A stretch of DNA of 64,000 nt from Gammaproteobacteria bacterium (GTDB lineage: Bacteria > Pseudomonadota > Gammaproteobacteria > Steroidobacterales > Steroidobacteraceae), in the NCBI GenBank assembly GCA_025357915.1, contig JANYLH010000007.1, forward strand, positions 1 to 64,000, given 5' to 3'. The notes beneath the pieces were generated by a model. It searched no databases. It saw only the letters and a program-made list of their open reading frames with translations, and was not told where the DNA came from. Position 1 is the stretch's first letter; each line of letters starts with the position of its first letter. Both the position numbers and the translations under genes were made by a program. Below, piece by piece: positions 1 through 7,948 of the stretch.

Positions 1-86
1 GGACGCTGCAAGGTTTACGACCGTGTTGATCTCGATGCGCACATGCAGGACGATAGGCAGCGAGGGCGGGCCTGGAAGGAGATTCT

Positions 87-1178
87 ATGGCCCGTGAACG
101 CGGAATCTACCGCCGCAAGGACTCGCGGTACTGGTGGATCAATCTCGTTCTGCCCGACGGACGACGAATATGCCAAAGCACTCGGTGTGCCTACCGTGCC
201 GACGCTGAGGCCTTCGTCCTCCGCCTGAAGAACGAGCTGCTCGAAGACCGAAGACAGGGCTTTCAGCAAGGTCATGCATGGCAGCAGGCTCTGGTGCGTT
301 ACCTGAAGGAGTTCGAGGGCAAGGCCAGCCTCCCGGATGATCGCGATCATTTGAGAAAGCTGGATCCTTACCTTCGCAACCGCACGCTGGAGGCGATCGA
401 CATGACGGTGTTGCAGCCGTTCATCGTCGAGCGCACGACGAGAGATGGAGTGGCGAACGCGACGGTCAACCGCGCGCTTGAGGTGGTGCGACGGATACTG
501 AACGTCGCCCACCAGGAGTGGCGCTGGCTCCGTGGAGTTCCGAAGGTCCGCATGCTGAAGGAGCCGCGCCGCAGGGTGCGGTTCCTGCGGCGCGAGGAGG
601 CCGACCGATTGATCGAGGCTTTACCCGTGCACGTGAAACCCGTGGTGCGCTTCGCGCTCGCCACCGGTTGTCGCGAGGGCGAGATCCTGGGGCTGGAATG
701 GGTCCGGGTCGATCTCGAACGGGGCGTGGCATGGCTCGATCACGGCACCACCAAGAACGGCGAAGGCCGCGGCATTCCCCTGAATGCCGATGCCCACGCC
801 GCACTGGAGGCCTGCCTCGGCAAGCACGAGCGCTGGGTGTTCACCTACGCCGGGCGGCGGTTCTTCAAAAACTCCTCGGCCTGGGACACCGCGAAGCGCA
901 AGGCAGGCATCTGCGACTTTCGCTTTCACGACTTGCGGCACACCTGGGCAAGCTGGCACGTGCAGAACGGCACGAGTCTGCAGGAGCTGATGGAGCTGGG
1001 AGGATGGAAGTCGTTCGAGATGGTGCTGCGCTACGCCCACCTCGCACCGGAGAAACTACTCTCCGTGGCGAGGCGGATCGAGCGCACACCCTCGACGGTA
1101 CCTGAACCTCAGCAGAGCGGCGCGGTGGTCAAGAACGTAGCGCACAACGCTACGTTTTCGCTACGTTCCGTGCATTGA
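87..1178 (+). CDS. Tyrosine recombinase / phage-type integrase
   Basis: Site-specific DNA recombinase of the tyrosine (phage integrase) family, 363 residues. All catalytic positions are visible: Arg196 (in TGCREGE), Lys223, His281 and Arg284 (FHDLRHTWAS), Trp307 in the His/Trp position, and the nucleophile Tyr316 (LRYAHL). The N-terminal part (about residues 1-75) resembles the arm-binding region and residues 80-150 the core-binding domain. A strong ribosome site (AAGGAG, 6 bases before ATG) supports the start. The gene ends 34 bases from the 3' end of a tRNA-Arg gene, the usual target of this family, so it should mark one end of an integrated element extending leftwards out of the window. 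It looks intact. What the rest of the element carries cannot be seen. Confidence 0.93.
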   Translation: MARERGIYRRKDSRYWWINLVLPDGRRICQSTRCAYRADAEAFVLRLKNELLEDRRQGFQQGHAWQQALVRYLKEFEGKASLPDDRDHLRKLDPYLRNRTLEAIDMTVLQPFIVERTTRDGVANATVNRALEVVRRILNVAHQEWRWLRGVPKVRMLKEPRRRVRFLRREEADRLIEALPVHVKPVVRFALATGCREGEILGLEWVRVDLERGVAWLDHGTTKNGEGRGIPLNADAHAALEACLGKHERWVFTYAGRRFFKNSSAWDTAKRKAGICDFRFHDLRHTWASWHVQNGTSLQELMELGGWKSFEMVLRYAHLAPEKLLSVARRIERTPSTVPEPQQSGAVVKNVAHNATFSLRSVH

Positions 1179-1212
1179 GATCGTCGCAGGGCTCGTCAAG
1201 CTTTTGATTTGA

Positions 1213-1240
1213 TGGCGCGCCCGGACGGATTCGAACCGCC
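1213..1240. other. Putative integration (att) site in the tRNA-Arg 3' end
   Basis: Tyrosine integrases next to a tRNA gene usually recombine in the T-arm and acceptor end of that tRNA. Here the integrase stop is 34 bases away and faces the tRNA 3' end. The extent is approximate: the duplicate copy that would define the core lies outside the window, to the left. Confidence 0.35.
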
Positions 1241-1289
1241 GACCACCTGGTTCGAAGCCAGGTGCTCTATCCAGCTGAGCTACGGGCGC
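1213..1289 (-). tRNA. tRNA-Arg (anticodon TCG)
   Basis: On the minus strand the sequence folds as a full 77-nt tRNA. The acceptor stem GCGCCCG pairs with CGGGCGC, the D-arm contains GCTCAGCTGGATAGAGC, the anticodon stem CCTGG/CCAGG encloses loop CTTCGAA (anticodon TCG, reading CGA), and the T-arm contains GGTTCGAAT. CCA is encoded at the 3' end. The 3' end faces the integrase gene. Confidence 0.97.
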
Positions 1290-1348
1290 TTTTTCAGGCC
1301 GCGTATGGTGTCACGAAGCGCCTGCCGGCACCATCGGCGGCCGGGCCG

Positions 1349-1376
1349 TTGTACTATCCCTTTCCCTCTTTAGATA
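1349..1376 (+). promoter_or_regulatory. Possible sigma70 promoter of the molybdopterin operon
   Basis: TTGTAC and TAGATA are separated by 16 bases, and the second box ends 16 bases before the GTG start of moeA. Position and spacing suit a housekeeping promoter for the moeA-moaE operon. This is pattern recognition only. Confidence 0.35.
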
Positions 1377-1392
1377 GGTGCGGGCCTGATTC

Positions 1393-2598
1393 GTGGCTGA
1401 GCTTGATCCCACTGCGGCCGGACGCCTGATCGGCGAGCACCTCGTGTGCCTGCCGATCGAATCGCTCCCCGTGGCGCAATGCGCTGGCGCGGTGCTGCGC
1501 GAGAACGTCTACGCCGAGCGCGACCAACCGCCGTTCGATCGCGTCAGCATGGACGGCATGGCGCTCGCCTCGGGCGGAGCGGCCGCCAACAGGAAGCGCT
1601 TCCGAATCCAGGGAACACAGGCGGCGGGCGAACCGCCGCTGACACTCAGCGATCCGCAGCACTGCATCGAGATCATGACCGGGGCAATGCTCCCGGTCGG
1701 GTGCGATTGCGTGGTGCCGGTCGAGCGCATCAAGGTCGACGACGGCACGGCCGAGATCGAATCGCTGGCATTGGCAACGCCGTGGAAAAACGTGCACCGG
1801 CGGGCGAGCGATCAACGCCAGGGCGCGCTGCTCCTGGCCACCGGTACGGTGCTGCATGCGCCTGAAATTGCCGTGGCGGCCTCGGCCGGCATGGCGCGGC
1901 TCCGTGTCAGCGGCCAGCCGTCGATCATCGTGATCTCGACGGGCAGCGAGCTGGTCGAGCCCGGCGAGCCGATCGCGCCGCACCAGATCCGCCGCTCGAA
2001 CGCCTACGCTGTCGCGGCGGCGCTGCGTGAACGTGGGTTTCAGCGGGTCGCAGAGGATCACGTCGACGACGACCTCGATGCGCTCCGCGAGCGCCTCGGC
2101 CGGCATCTGCGTACGCACGAGGTGCTGGTGCTCTCCGGCGGCGTCTCGATGGGCAAGTTCGACCTGGTGCCGCAGGCGCTCGCGTCGCTCGGCGTGCAGT
2201 GCGTCCTGCACGGCGTGGCGCAGCGGCCCGGCCGGCCGATGTGGTTCGGCACCACGCCCGAAGGCCGCGCCGTGTTCGCGCTGCCGGGCAACCCGGTTTC
2301 GACGCTGGTGTGCCTGTCGCGTTATGTATTGCCCGCGCTGTTTGCGGCGATGGGCGTGCGCCGCGAGAACTTCGAGCGCATTGCACTGGCCGCGGCGCTC
2401 GAATGGACGCCGGCGCTGACCGGGTTCATGCCGGTGAAGGTGAGCCACGACGAGTGGGGCCGGCCCTGGGCCACGCCCTGCCCCACCAACGGTTCCGGGG
2501 ACTTCACCGCGCTGGCGCTGACCGACGGTTTCGTCGAATTGCCGCCCGGCCCGGCCAGTCTGAGCAAGGGTTTCCTCACGCGGCTCTATCGCTGGTAG
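1393..2598 (+). CDS. moeA: Molybdopterin molybdotransferase MoeA
   Basis: Inserts molybdate into adenylylated molybdopterin in the last common step of molybdenum cofactor synthesis. At 401 residues it has normal family length. Visible family features are the N-terminal segment DQPPFDRVSMDGMA, the MoCF-binding core with VISTGSEL and LSGGVSMGKFD, and the C-terminal region with ALPGNPVST. Translation starts at GTG (1393). It is the first gene of a plus-strand cluster (moeA-moaA-moaC-mobA::moaD-moaE) with gaps of only 6-9 bases or overlaps, so it is probably co-transcribed with them. No mogA/moaB homologue is present here. Confidence 0.95.
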   Translation: MAELDPTAAGRLIGEHLVCLPIESLPVAQCAGAVLRENVYAERDQPPFDRVSMDGMALASGGAAANRKRFRIQGTQAAGEPPLTLSDPQHCIEIMTGAMLPVGCDCVVPVERIKVDDGTAEIESLALATPWKNVHRRASDQRQGALLLATGTVLHAPEIAVAASAGMARLRVSGQPSIIVISTGSELVEPGEPIAPHQIRRSNAYAVAAALRERGFQRVAEDHVDDDLDALRERLGRHLRTHEVLVLSGGVSMGKFDLVPQALASLGVQCVLHGVAQRPGRPMWFGTTPEGRAVFALPGNPVSTLVCLSRYVLPALFAAMGVRRENFERIALAAALEWTPALTGFMPVKVSHDEWGRPWATPCPTNGSGDFTALALTDGFVELPPGPASLSKGFLTRLYRW

Positions 2599-2607
2599 CC
2601 TAGCGCA

Positions 2608-3660
2608 ATGAGTTCCAGGCACACAGCGGCACTGGCCGCCTTCCAGCCCCGGCGCCCGCACGACACCCTCAGCCGCCCGCTGCGCGACCTGCGCATCTCG
2701 GTGACCGATCGCTGCAACTTCCGTTGCCCCTATTGCATGCCGCGCGAGCGCTACCACGAACACTACAAGTTCCTGAAGTCCTCCGAACGGCTGAGCTTCG
2801 AGGAAATCGTCCGGCTCACGCGCCTGTTCCTGCAACTGGGCGCCCGGAAACTGCGCATCACTGGGGGCGAGCCGCTGCTGCGCGCCGGCCTCGCCGAGCT
2901 GATCGGCGACCTGACCACGCTCCCGGGCGTGGACGACGTGGCGCTGACCACCAATGGCGTACTGCTACCACAGCATGCCGCAGAATTGCGGGCGGCGGGC
3001 CTGCAACGCGTCACCGTCAGTCTCGATAGCCTCGACCCCGAAGTGTTCGCGCGCATGGCTGGCGACCTGGGCAGTCCGGAAGAAGTGCTGGCCGGCATTG
3101 CCGCCGCGCAGCGCGCCGGCCTCGCGCCCATCAAGGTCAACGCCGTCGTGCAGCGCGGCGTCAACGATCACACCGTACTCCCGCTGCTCGAACATTTTCG
3201 CGGCACCGGCATCACGGTGCGCCTGATCGAATACATGGACGTGGGCAACCGCAACGAGTGGCAGCGCGCACAGGTGGTGCCGTCGCGCGAACTGCTCGAG
3301 CTCATCAGCACACGCTGGCCGCTCGTGCCTCTCGAGCGCGAGCATGTCGCCGAAGTGGCCGAGCGGCACGCCTACGCGGACGGCGCGGGCGAGGTCGGCT
3401 TCATCTCCTCCGTGTCGCAACCTTTCTGCGGCGATTGCTCGCGCGCACGCCTGTCATCCGACGGCGTGCTCTACACCTGCCTGTTTGCGACCCACGGACT
3501 CGGCCTGCGCGCCCCGCTCCGCGCCGGCGCCAGCGACGAGGAACTGCTCGCGGCGATCAGTGACCGCTGGCGCTCGCGCGCGGACCGCTACAGCGAGCTG
3601 CGCGGCCGCACCGCTGCCCCAGAGGCACCGCGGGTCGAAATGAACCACGTCGGCGGCTAG
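2608..3660 (+). CDS. moaA: GTP 3',8-cyclase MoaA
   Basis: Radical SAM enzyme that converts GTP to the cyclic intermediate of molybdopterin synthesis, acting with MoaC. 350 residues. The N-terminal radical SAM cluster motif is DRCNFRCPYC, and the C-terminal second [4Fe-4S] cluster is provided by the cysteines of QPFCGDCSRARLS and VLYTCLF. The protein ends in Gly-Gly, the C-terminal tail MoaA needs for catalysis. It starts 9 bases after moeA and is followed 6 bases later by moaC. Confidence 0.97.
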   Translation: MSSRHTAALAAFQPRRPHDTLSRPLRDLRISVTDRCNFRCPYCMPRERYHEHYKFLKSSERLSFEEIVRLTRLFLQLGARKLRITGGEPLLRAGLAELIGDLTTLPGVDDVALTTNGVLLPQHAAELRAAGLQRVTVSLDSLDPEVFARMAGDLGSPEEVLAGIAAAQRAGLAPIKVNAVVQRGVNDHTVLPLLEHFRGTGITVRLIEYMDVGNRNEWQRAQVVPSRELLELISTRWPLVPLEREHVAEVAERHAYADGAGEVGFISSVSQPFCGDCSRARLSSDGVLYTCLFATHGLGLRAPLRAGASDEELLAAISDRWRSRADRYSELRGRTAAPEAPRVEMNHVGG

Positions 3661-3666
3661 ACCCGG

Positions 3667-4173
3667 ATGCCCGCGATGAAGAAGCGACCTGGCAACGCCG
3701 GCCTCAGCCACCTCGACGCGGCGCGCCGCCCGACCATGGTCGGCGTCGGCAACAAGGCCGTCACACACCGGATCGCGGCGGCCGAGGCGCGCATGGTATT
3801 GCCGGCAGCTGTGGCACGCGCACTGCAGGCCAGTGGCCATCGCACTGCCAAGGGCCCGGTGTTCGACACCGCGATCATCGCCGGCGTCATGGCGGTCAAG
3901 CGCACCGCCGAGATCATTCCATTCTGCCACCCGCTGCCGATCGAGCATTGCCACATCGACATCGCGCGCGGCGCGCGCAACCAGCTGCGAATCCGCTGCC
4001 GCGTCGAAACGCACCATAAGACCGGTGTGGAAATGGAGGCACTCACCGGCGCCAGCGTGGCGGCGCTCACCATTTACGACATGTGCAAGGCGCTGTCGCA
4101 CGAGATCCGCATCGTCGAAGTGCGCCTGCTCCACAAGTCGGGCGGGCGCCGCGCCGTGGGCAAGGCACGATGA
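3667..4173 (+). CDS. moaC: Cyclic pyranopterin monophosphate synthase MoaC
   Basis: Converts the MoaA product to cyclic pyranopterin monophosphate. 168 residues. The family hallmarks are KRTAEIIPFCHPLPIEH and the later MEALTGASVAALTIYDMCKA, which carry active-site residues. Its TGA overlaps the ATG of the next gene in ATGA, so translation is probably coupled. Confidence 0.96.
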   Translation: MPAMKKRPGNAGLSHLDAARRPTMVGVGNKAVTHRIAAAEARMVLPAAVARALQASGHRTAKGPVFDTAIIAGVMAVKRTAEIIPFCHPLPIEHCHIDIARGARNQLRIRCRVETHHKTGVEMEALTGASVAALTIYDMCKALSHEIRIVEVRLLHKSGGRRAVGKAR

Positions 4174-5042
4174 GCGCACCGCTGTACGGATTGCTGCTGA
4201 CCGGCGGACGGAGCCGGCGCATGCAACGCGACAAGGCGAACCTCGAGTACGCCGGCCGGTCGCAGCTGGCGCGCGCGATGGCCCTGCTCGAGCCGCTCGT
4301 GGCGCGCACCTTCGTGTCAGTGCGCGCCGACCAGCTCGGCGACCCGCAGCGCGTAGCGTACGAATGCATTGTCGACGCCTGGCCCGATCTCGGGCCCATC
4401 GGCGGTATCCACGCCGCGCTCCACGCGCATCCGGCCACCGCCTGGCTGGTGCTCGCCTGCGACCTGCCGTTCCTCGACGCCGCGACGCTCCAGCAGCTGA
4501 TCGCCGCGCGCGAACCGCGCCGCCTCGCCACCGCGTTTCGCAGCAGCCACGACGGCAAGCCCGAACCGCTGTGCGCGATCTACGAACCGGCGAGCACTGC
4601 CGCGATCGATGCCTGGATCGCCGCCGACCGGCGTTGTCCACGCGACTTCCTGGCCAACGCGGATGCCGCGCTGCTCACGCTCCGCTCGCCCCGCGCGCTC
4701 GACAACATCAACACCGCGGAGGAATACCGCGCGGCGCAGGACCGGCTCGACGGCGCGCAGGATGGCGCCGCGCACGCTGCCGCCAGCGCGCCGTCCGTGC
4801 CACGCACACTGCAAATTCAGTACTTTGCCCTGCTGCGCGAACAGGCGGGGCGCAATGCCGAGACCGTGACCAGCCGCGCGCGCGATGCGCGCGAACTCTA
4901 TGAGGAACTGCGCGCGCGCCATGGCCTGCAGCTGCGCCCGGAGCAATTGCGCGTCGCGGTCAACGAAGAGTTTGCCGACTGGTCGCGGGCCCTGGCCGAG
5001 GGCGATACCGTGGTGTTCCTGCCGCCGGTGGCGGGCGGATGA
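4170..5042 (+). CDS. MobA-MoaD fusion: Moco guanylyltransferase joined to molybdopterin synthase small subunit
   Basis: A single 290-residue reading frame holds two cofactor enzymes. Residues 1 to about 192 are MobA-like, with the nucleotide-binding signature LLLTGGRSRRMQRDKA and LVLACDLPFL; MobA attaches GMP to molybdopterin. After an Ala-rich linker (about 193-209), residues 210-290 are a complete MoaD, the ubiquitin-like sulfur carrier, ending in the required Gly-Gly (residues 289-290). A GTG at 4797 could start MoaD separately, but no ribosome site precedes it, so a true fusion is favoured. The start is set by the ATGA overlap with moaC, and the end overlaps moaE by four bases. MoaD keeps a free C-terminal tail, so it should still be able to dock into MoaE. 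Confidence 0.9.
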   Translation: MSAPLYGLLLTGGRSRRMQRDKANLEYAGRSQLARAMALLEPLVARTFVSVRADQLGDPQRVAYECIVDAWPDLGPIGGIHAALHAHPATAWLVLACDLPFLDAATLQQLIAAREPRRLATAFRSSHDGKPEPLCAIYEPASTAAIDAWIAADRRCPRDFLANADAALLTLRSPRALDNINTAEEYRAAQDRLDGAQDGAAHAAASAPSVPRTLQIQYFALLREQAGRNAETVTSRARDARELYEELRARHGLQLRPEQLRVAVNEEFADWSRALAEGDTVVFLPPVAGG

Positions 5043-5545
5043 GCGCGTTCCGGCTGAGCGCCGCACCGCTCGATACGCGCTCGCTACAGGGTGAACTCGC
5101 CGACCCCGCTTGCGGCGGCTTTGCCGCGTTCGAAGGCTGGGTGCGCGACCACAGCGCGGGGCTGCGCGTCACGCGGCTCGAATACGAGGCGTTCGCGCCG
5201 CTCGCGCTGCGCGAGGGCGAGCGCATCGTTGCCGAGGCGCGCGAGCGCTTCGGGCTGCACGGCGCACTGTGCGTGCACCGGGTGGGTGCGCTGGCATTGG
5301 GCGAAGTGGCGGTCTGGGTCGGCGTCGCCGCCCCGCACCGCGACGAGGCGTTTCGCGGCTGCCGCTTCATCATCGATGAAATCAAACACCGGTTGCCGAT
5401 CTGGAAGAAAGAACACTACGAAAACGGCGACTCCGGCTGGGTCAACTGCGAGCGTTGCGCCTCCGTCCCGGCGCATGATGAGCACCCTGGTGCTGCGCAC
5501 CACGACCATCACGGGGAGCATCACGCTCACGGGAAGCCGCGCTAG
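5039..5545 (+). CDS. moaE: Molybdopterin synthase catalytic subunit MoaE
   Basis: Large subunit of molybdopterin synthase; receives sulfur from MoaD to make the dithiolene. 168 residues. Family motifs include AFEGWVRDH, LEYEAF, VHRVGALALGE and the catalytic region IKHRLPIWKKEHY. It is about 15-20 residues longer than usual because of a histidine-rich C-terminal tail (about residues 149-168, eight His). The ATG overlaps the stop of mobA::moaD in ATGA. The last 104 bases overlap, tail to tail, an opposite-strand membrane protein gene. Confidence 0.95.
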   Translation: MSAFRLSAAPLDTRSLQGELADPACGGFAAFEGWVRDHSAGLRVTRLEYEAFAPLALREGERIVAEARERFGLHGALCVHRVGALALGEVAVWVGVAAPHRDEAFRGCRFIIDEIKHRLPIWKKEHYENGDSGWVNCERCASVPAHDEHPGAAHHDHHGEHHAHGKPR

Positions 5546-5999
5546 CACGACGCCCGTGCGCCAGCACCGGCAGGAGTAGTGCCGCGCCCAGCACTTCGTG
5601 CACCACTGCGACGTTGGCTTGCCAGGTGGCGCTGGTCAGGAACAGCTGCGCACAGCCGGCCACGACCAGCGCCGCCGTCAGCACCGTGAGCAGCCAGCCG
5701 CTGCCGACGCGCCGCCCGCTGCTCGCCGCGGCGGTGTGGCGGCCGGCAAACCAGCCAAGCAGGAACAGCGCCAGCATGGCGATCACGCCGTGCACCAGCA
5801 GCACCGGCGCCTCGAGCGGGTGGCGGATGACGCCGAACTCGCCGGGCTGCGCGAACAGATAGTGCAGCAGCAGCCAGAGCACGCCCGACACCCACAGCAC
5901 GGCCAGCGCCGCCAGCAACGCGCCGCTGATGCGGCGCGAGAGAAGCGAGCCGTACTCACCGGCCATCGCGGCCGAACGACGTCCGGCGCGCCGGATCAC
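5442..5999 (-). CDS. Membrane protein, possible b-type cytochrome (DUF4405-like)
   Basis: 185 residues with four predicted membrane helices (about residues 24-48, 64-85, 101-121 and 130-147). Histidines lie in or at the ends of helices: His46, His70, His88, and His134 with His148 (14 apart, the spacing of a bis-heme pair). This suggests heme b binding but does not prove it. GTG at 5999 overlaps the TGA of the FMN-binding protein gene (GTGA), so it is the third gene of a porin / FMN-protein / membrane-protein operon behind a Fur-like box. The role inferred from context is to pass electrons from the membrane to the periplasmic flavoprotein. The polar C-terminal tail is encoded by DNA shared with the 3' end of moaE. 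Confidence 0.7.
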   Translation of the reverse strand: MIRRAGRRSAAMAGEYGSLLSRRISGALLAALAVLWVSGVLWLLLHYLFAQPGEFGVIRHPLEAPVLLVHGVIAMLALFLLGWFAGRHTAAASSGRRVGSGWLLTVLTAALVVAGCAQLFLTSATWQANVAVVHEVLGAALLLPVLAHGRRASAASRERDAPRDGRGAQHQGAHHAPGRRRNARS

Positions 6000-6568
6000 C
6001 GCGCCGTCTCCGCCGCGCCCTGCAAGGCAACCTGCCAGATTGAGACGAGGTAGCGCACGCCCGCGGTCACGTGGGCGCAGGACAGCGTGGCGCCGGCGAT
6101 GTTGCGGATGTCGAGCGCGGGGCGCAGCGTCGCCCCGTCATGCCGGTGTGCGAACTGGCCGCGCCAGGCGCCATTGCGTATTTCACCGCCATGGCTTTCC
6201 CGGTAGCTCATGATTTCCGGCGTCCGCAGCGTCCCGTCGGTATTGATGCCCAGCGCATAGTCGATGAAATCCTGCCGGCCGACCACCTCGTCGGTGAAGA
6301 AAAAGCCCAGTGCGCCGGCGGGGCCCAGCACGCGCCACACCGCAAGGCGCCCGCGCGGCGGCTGCGGGCCGGCGAGCATCGTCAGCTCCTGACGCTGTGC
6401 CGGCGTCAGCTGCAGCGCCACGGGTTCGAAGCCCGTGGCTTCGGGAAACACCGCCCGCTGCGCCGCGGCCACTGACAGGTACTCCGCGGCTACGACCGCC
6501 GGCGCGGGCGCGATCAGTGCGAGCGTGCAACCGCCAACCCAGCGCCACGGCAGCGGCTCAGAATTCAT
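5996..6568 (-). CDS. Exported FMN-binding domain protein
   Basis: 190 residues: an N-terminal Sec-type signal (hydrophobic 11-27, cleavage near VAA/E), then an FMN_bind-type domain. The segment DIRNIAGAT (Thr161) fits the recognition pattern by which ApbE links FMN to a threonine, and SYRESHGGEI lies just before it. Covalently flavinylated periplasmic proteins of this kind act as electron carriers. Its 5' end overlaps the porin gene by 11 bases and its stop overlaps the next GTG. A divergent apbE across the Fur-like box would supply the flavin transferase. The acceptor, perhaps ferric iron, is inferred only. Confidence 0.8.
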   Translation of the reverse strand: MNSEPLPWRWVGGCTLALIAPAPAVVAAEYLSVAAAQRAVFPEATGFEPVALQLTPAQRQELTMLAGPQPPRGRLAVWRVLGPAGALGFFFTDEVVGRQDFIDYALGINTDGTLRTPEIMSYRESHGGEIRNGAWRGQFAHRHDGATLRPALDIRNIAGATLSCAHVTAGVRYLVSIWQVALQGAAETAR

Positions 6569-7898
6569 AGCCCAGCCCCAGATCGAACCGATCGAGCGAA
6601 TTGCCGTCCGTGAAATCCACGTAGTCGGCCTTGAATATCACGCCTGGCGCAAATTCCAGCTGCAGGCCGCCCGTGTAGGCCGTCTGGTCTGGGCGCGCGG
6701 CCGGCGTCAGGCCGGGGCCGAGGTACGCATATGCGGCGCCCGTGTTGAAGCGCTCGACGCGCAGGAAGGGAACGAACGGCCAGGCCCGGCCCACGCGCGC
6801 GCGCCATGCGGCTTCGAGGTAGCCGCCGAAGAACGTTTCCGGCACCAGCGTCGCGTTGCCCGCCAGCGCGAGGTTGAACGGCGCCGTGTTCGAAATGCGT
6901 CCGCGTGCGTACAGCGCGGAGAAATCCCAGGCGCCCGGCTGCCACCGCGCGTGCCCTTCCCACAGCGTCACGCGGCAATCGGGCAGGCCCGGCTGCCGTT
7001 GCGATGCGCCGCCCGTGAACACCGAGGCGCCGATGCGCAGGCCGTTGACGCCCGTGTAGTTGGCGGCCAAATATACGGAAAGCTGCGCCGCGCGCGCGAG
7101 CGCCAGCTCCTGGTGGATCGAACCGAGCGGCGAATCGGCGCCATCGCCCGAGGCGGCGTCCCACCGGGAGAGATCAAAGCCGGTCGTGACACCGGCGTCC
7201 CAGCGCAAGCCGCTGCGGGTCAGTCCCTGCAGACCGATGCCACCCTCGCGCCAGGTGGTGGGAATGATCGCGGTCTCGATGCTATTGCGGAACACGCCGT
7301 AGTAGCGCGTCGGCTCGTGATTCTCATTGAGCAGGCCGCTCGGGATCAGGAACAGGCCGGCTCGCGCGCGCACGTCGCGACCGAGCTCGTGCTCGATGTA
7401 GGCCTGCTCGATCTCGACTTCACCCGGGTCGCTTGCCGAAGACACGGCGTGCTCGATCTCGATCTCGCTTTGCAGGCGCGTGCGCTCGTCGAACCGGTAA
7501 CCCGCGCCGATCACGAAGCGTCCGAGATCGGCGCGTGCCTGACCGGGGTCGCCCGTGGGCCTGGTGTAACTGAGCTCGCCGTAACCGAACCAGGTGAGCG
7601 GGGGTCGGCCCGCGCCAGCCTCGCCGCCGGCTGCCGATTCCAGCGCCACGGCCGCGGGCGTCGGAGGCGCCGCCGGCGTCGCGACATTCTGCGGCGCCGG
7701 AGTCGCCGCGCGCAGCGCGGCCAGCTGCGCCTTCAGTTCGCGCAGTTCCGCTTCCAGCGCAGACACCCGCGTCTCGAGCTCGGGCGCGGAGGGTGAGCTC
7801 ATGGCGGGCATCGCCAGGAGGGCCACCATCGCCGCCAGGCTGGCCGCCACGCGGGCCGTGCCGTTGCGCTCCGTATCTGCCATCGGGGTTGGCCTCAT
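6558..7898 (-). CDS. Outer-membrane porin with N-terminal coiled coil
   Basis: About 446 residues. A signal peptide is followed by a heptad-rich segment (SALEAELRELKAQLAAL), an Ala/Pro linker and a long run of alternating amphipathic strands beginning near WFGYGELSYT. The chain ends LGLGYEF with the C-terminal Phe expected of outer-membrane barrels. Coiled-coil plus 16-strand-like barrel resembles OprO/P and other trimeric porins. Possible starts are GTG 7901, ATG 7898 and ATG 7883; the last has AGG 9 bases upstream. It is first in a three-gene operon. The Fur-like box just upstream suggests iron-controlled expression and a role in moving an iron species or chelator. Confidence 0.8.
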   Translation of the reverse strand: MRPTPMADTERNGTARVAASLAAMVALLAMPAMSSPSAPELETRVSALEAELRELKAQLAALRAATPAPQNVATPAAPPTPAAVALESAAGGEAGAGRPPLTWFGYGELSYTRPTGDPGQARADLGRFVIGAGYRFDERTRLQSEIEIEHAVSSASDPGEVEIEQAYIEHELGRDVRARAGLFLIPSGLLNENHEPTRYYGVFRNSIETAIIPTTWREGGIGLQGLTRSGLRWDAGVTTGFDLSRWDAASGDGADSPLGSIHQELALARAAQLSVYLAANYTGVNGLRIGASVFTGGASQRQPGLPDCRVTLWEGHARWQPGAWDFSALYARGRISNTAPFNLALAGNATLVPETFFGGYLEAAWRARVGRAWPFVPFLRVERFNTGAAYAYLGPGLTPAARPDQTAYTGGLQLEFAPGVIFKADYVDFTDGNSLDRFDLGLGYEF

Positions 7899-7915
7899 CA
7901 CCTTAAGGGCTTATT

Positions 7916-7934
7916 GCGAATGCGAATGATTCTT
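7916..7934. promoter_or_regulatory. Putative Fur box between porin and apbE
   Basis: GCGAATGCGAATGATTCTT matches the 19-base Fur consensus at 12 of 19 positions by eye. It lies in the 50-base gap between two divergent starts, so one site could control both the porin operon and apbE. This AT-rich patch stands out in a GC-rich region. Confidence 0.55.
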
Positions 7935-7948
7935 ACTAAGATTAACGA

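Noticed and set aside
1-228. Frame open from base 1 to a stop at 226-228 on the plus strand, with an excisionase-like stretch (VYDRVDLDAHM)
   Set aside because: It would overlap the integrase by 142 bases and its start is outside the window. The resemblance covers only about a dozen residues, so it is not listed as a gene.
1354-2835. 493-residue minus-strand open frame over moeA
   Set aside because: High-GC antisense shadow of a clearly assigned gene; low-complexity Arg/His composition.
4797-5042. Separate moaD starting at GTG 4797
   Set aside because: No ribosome site precedes it and the frame is continuous with mobA; kept as an alternative only.
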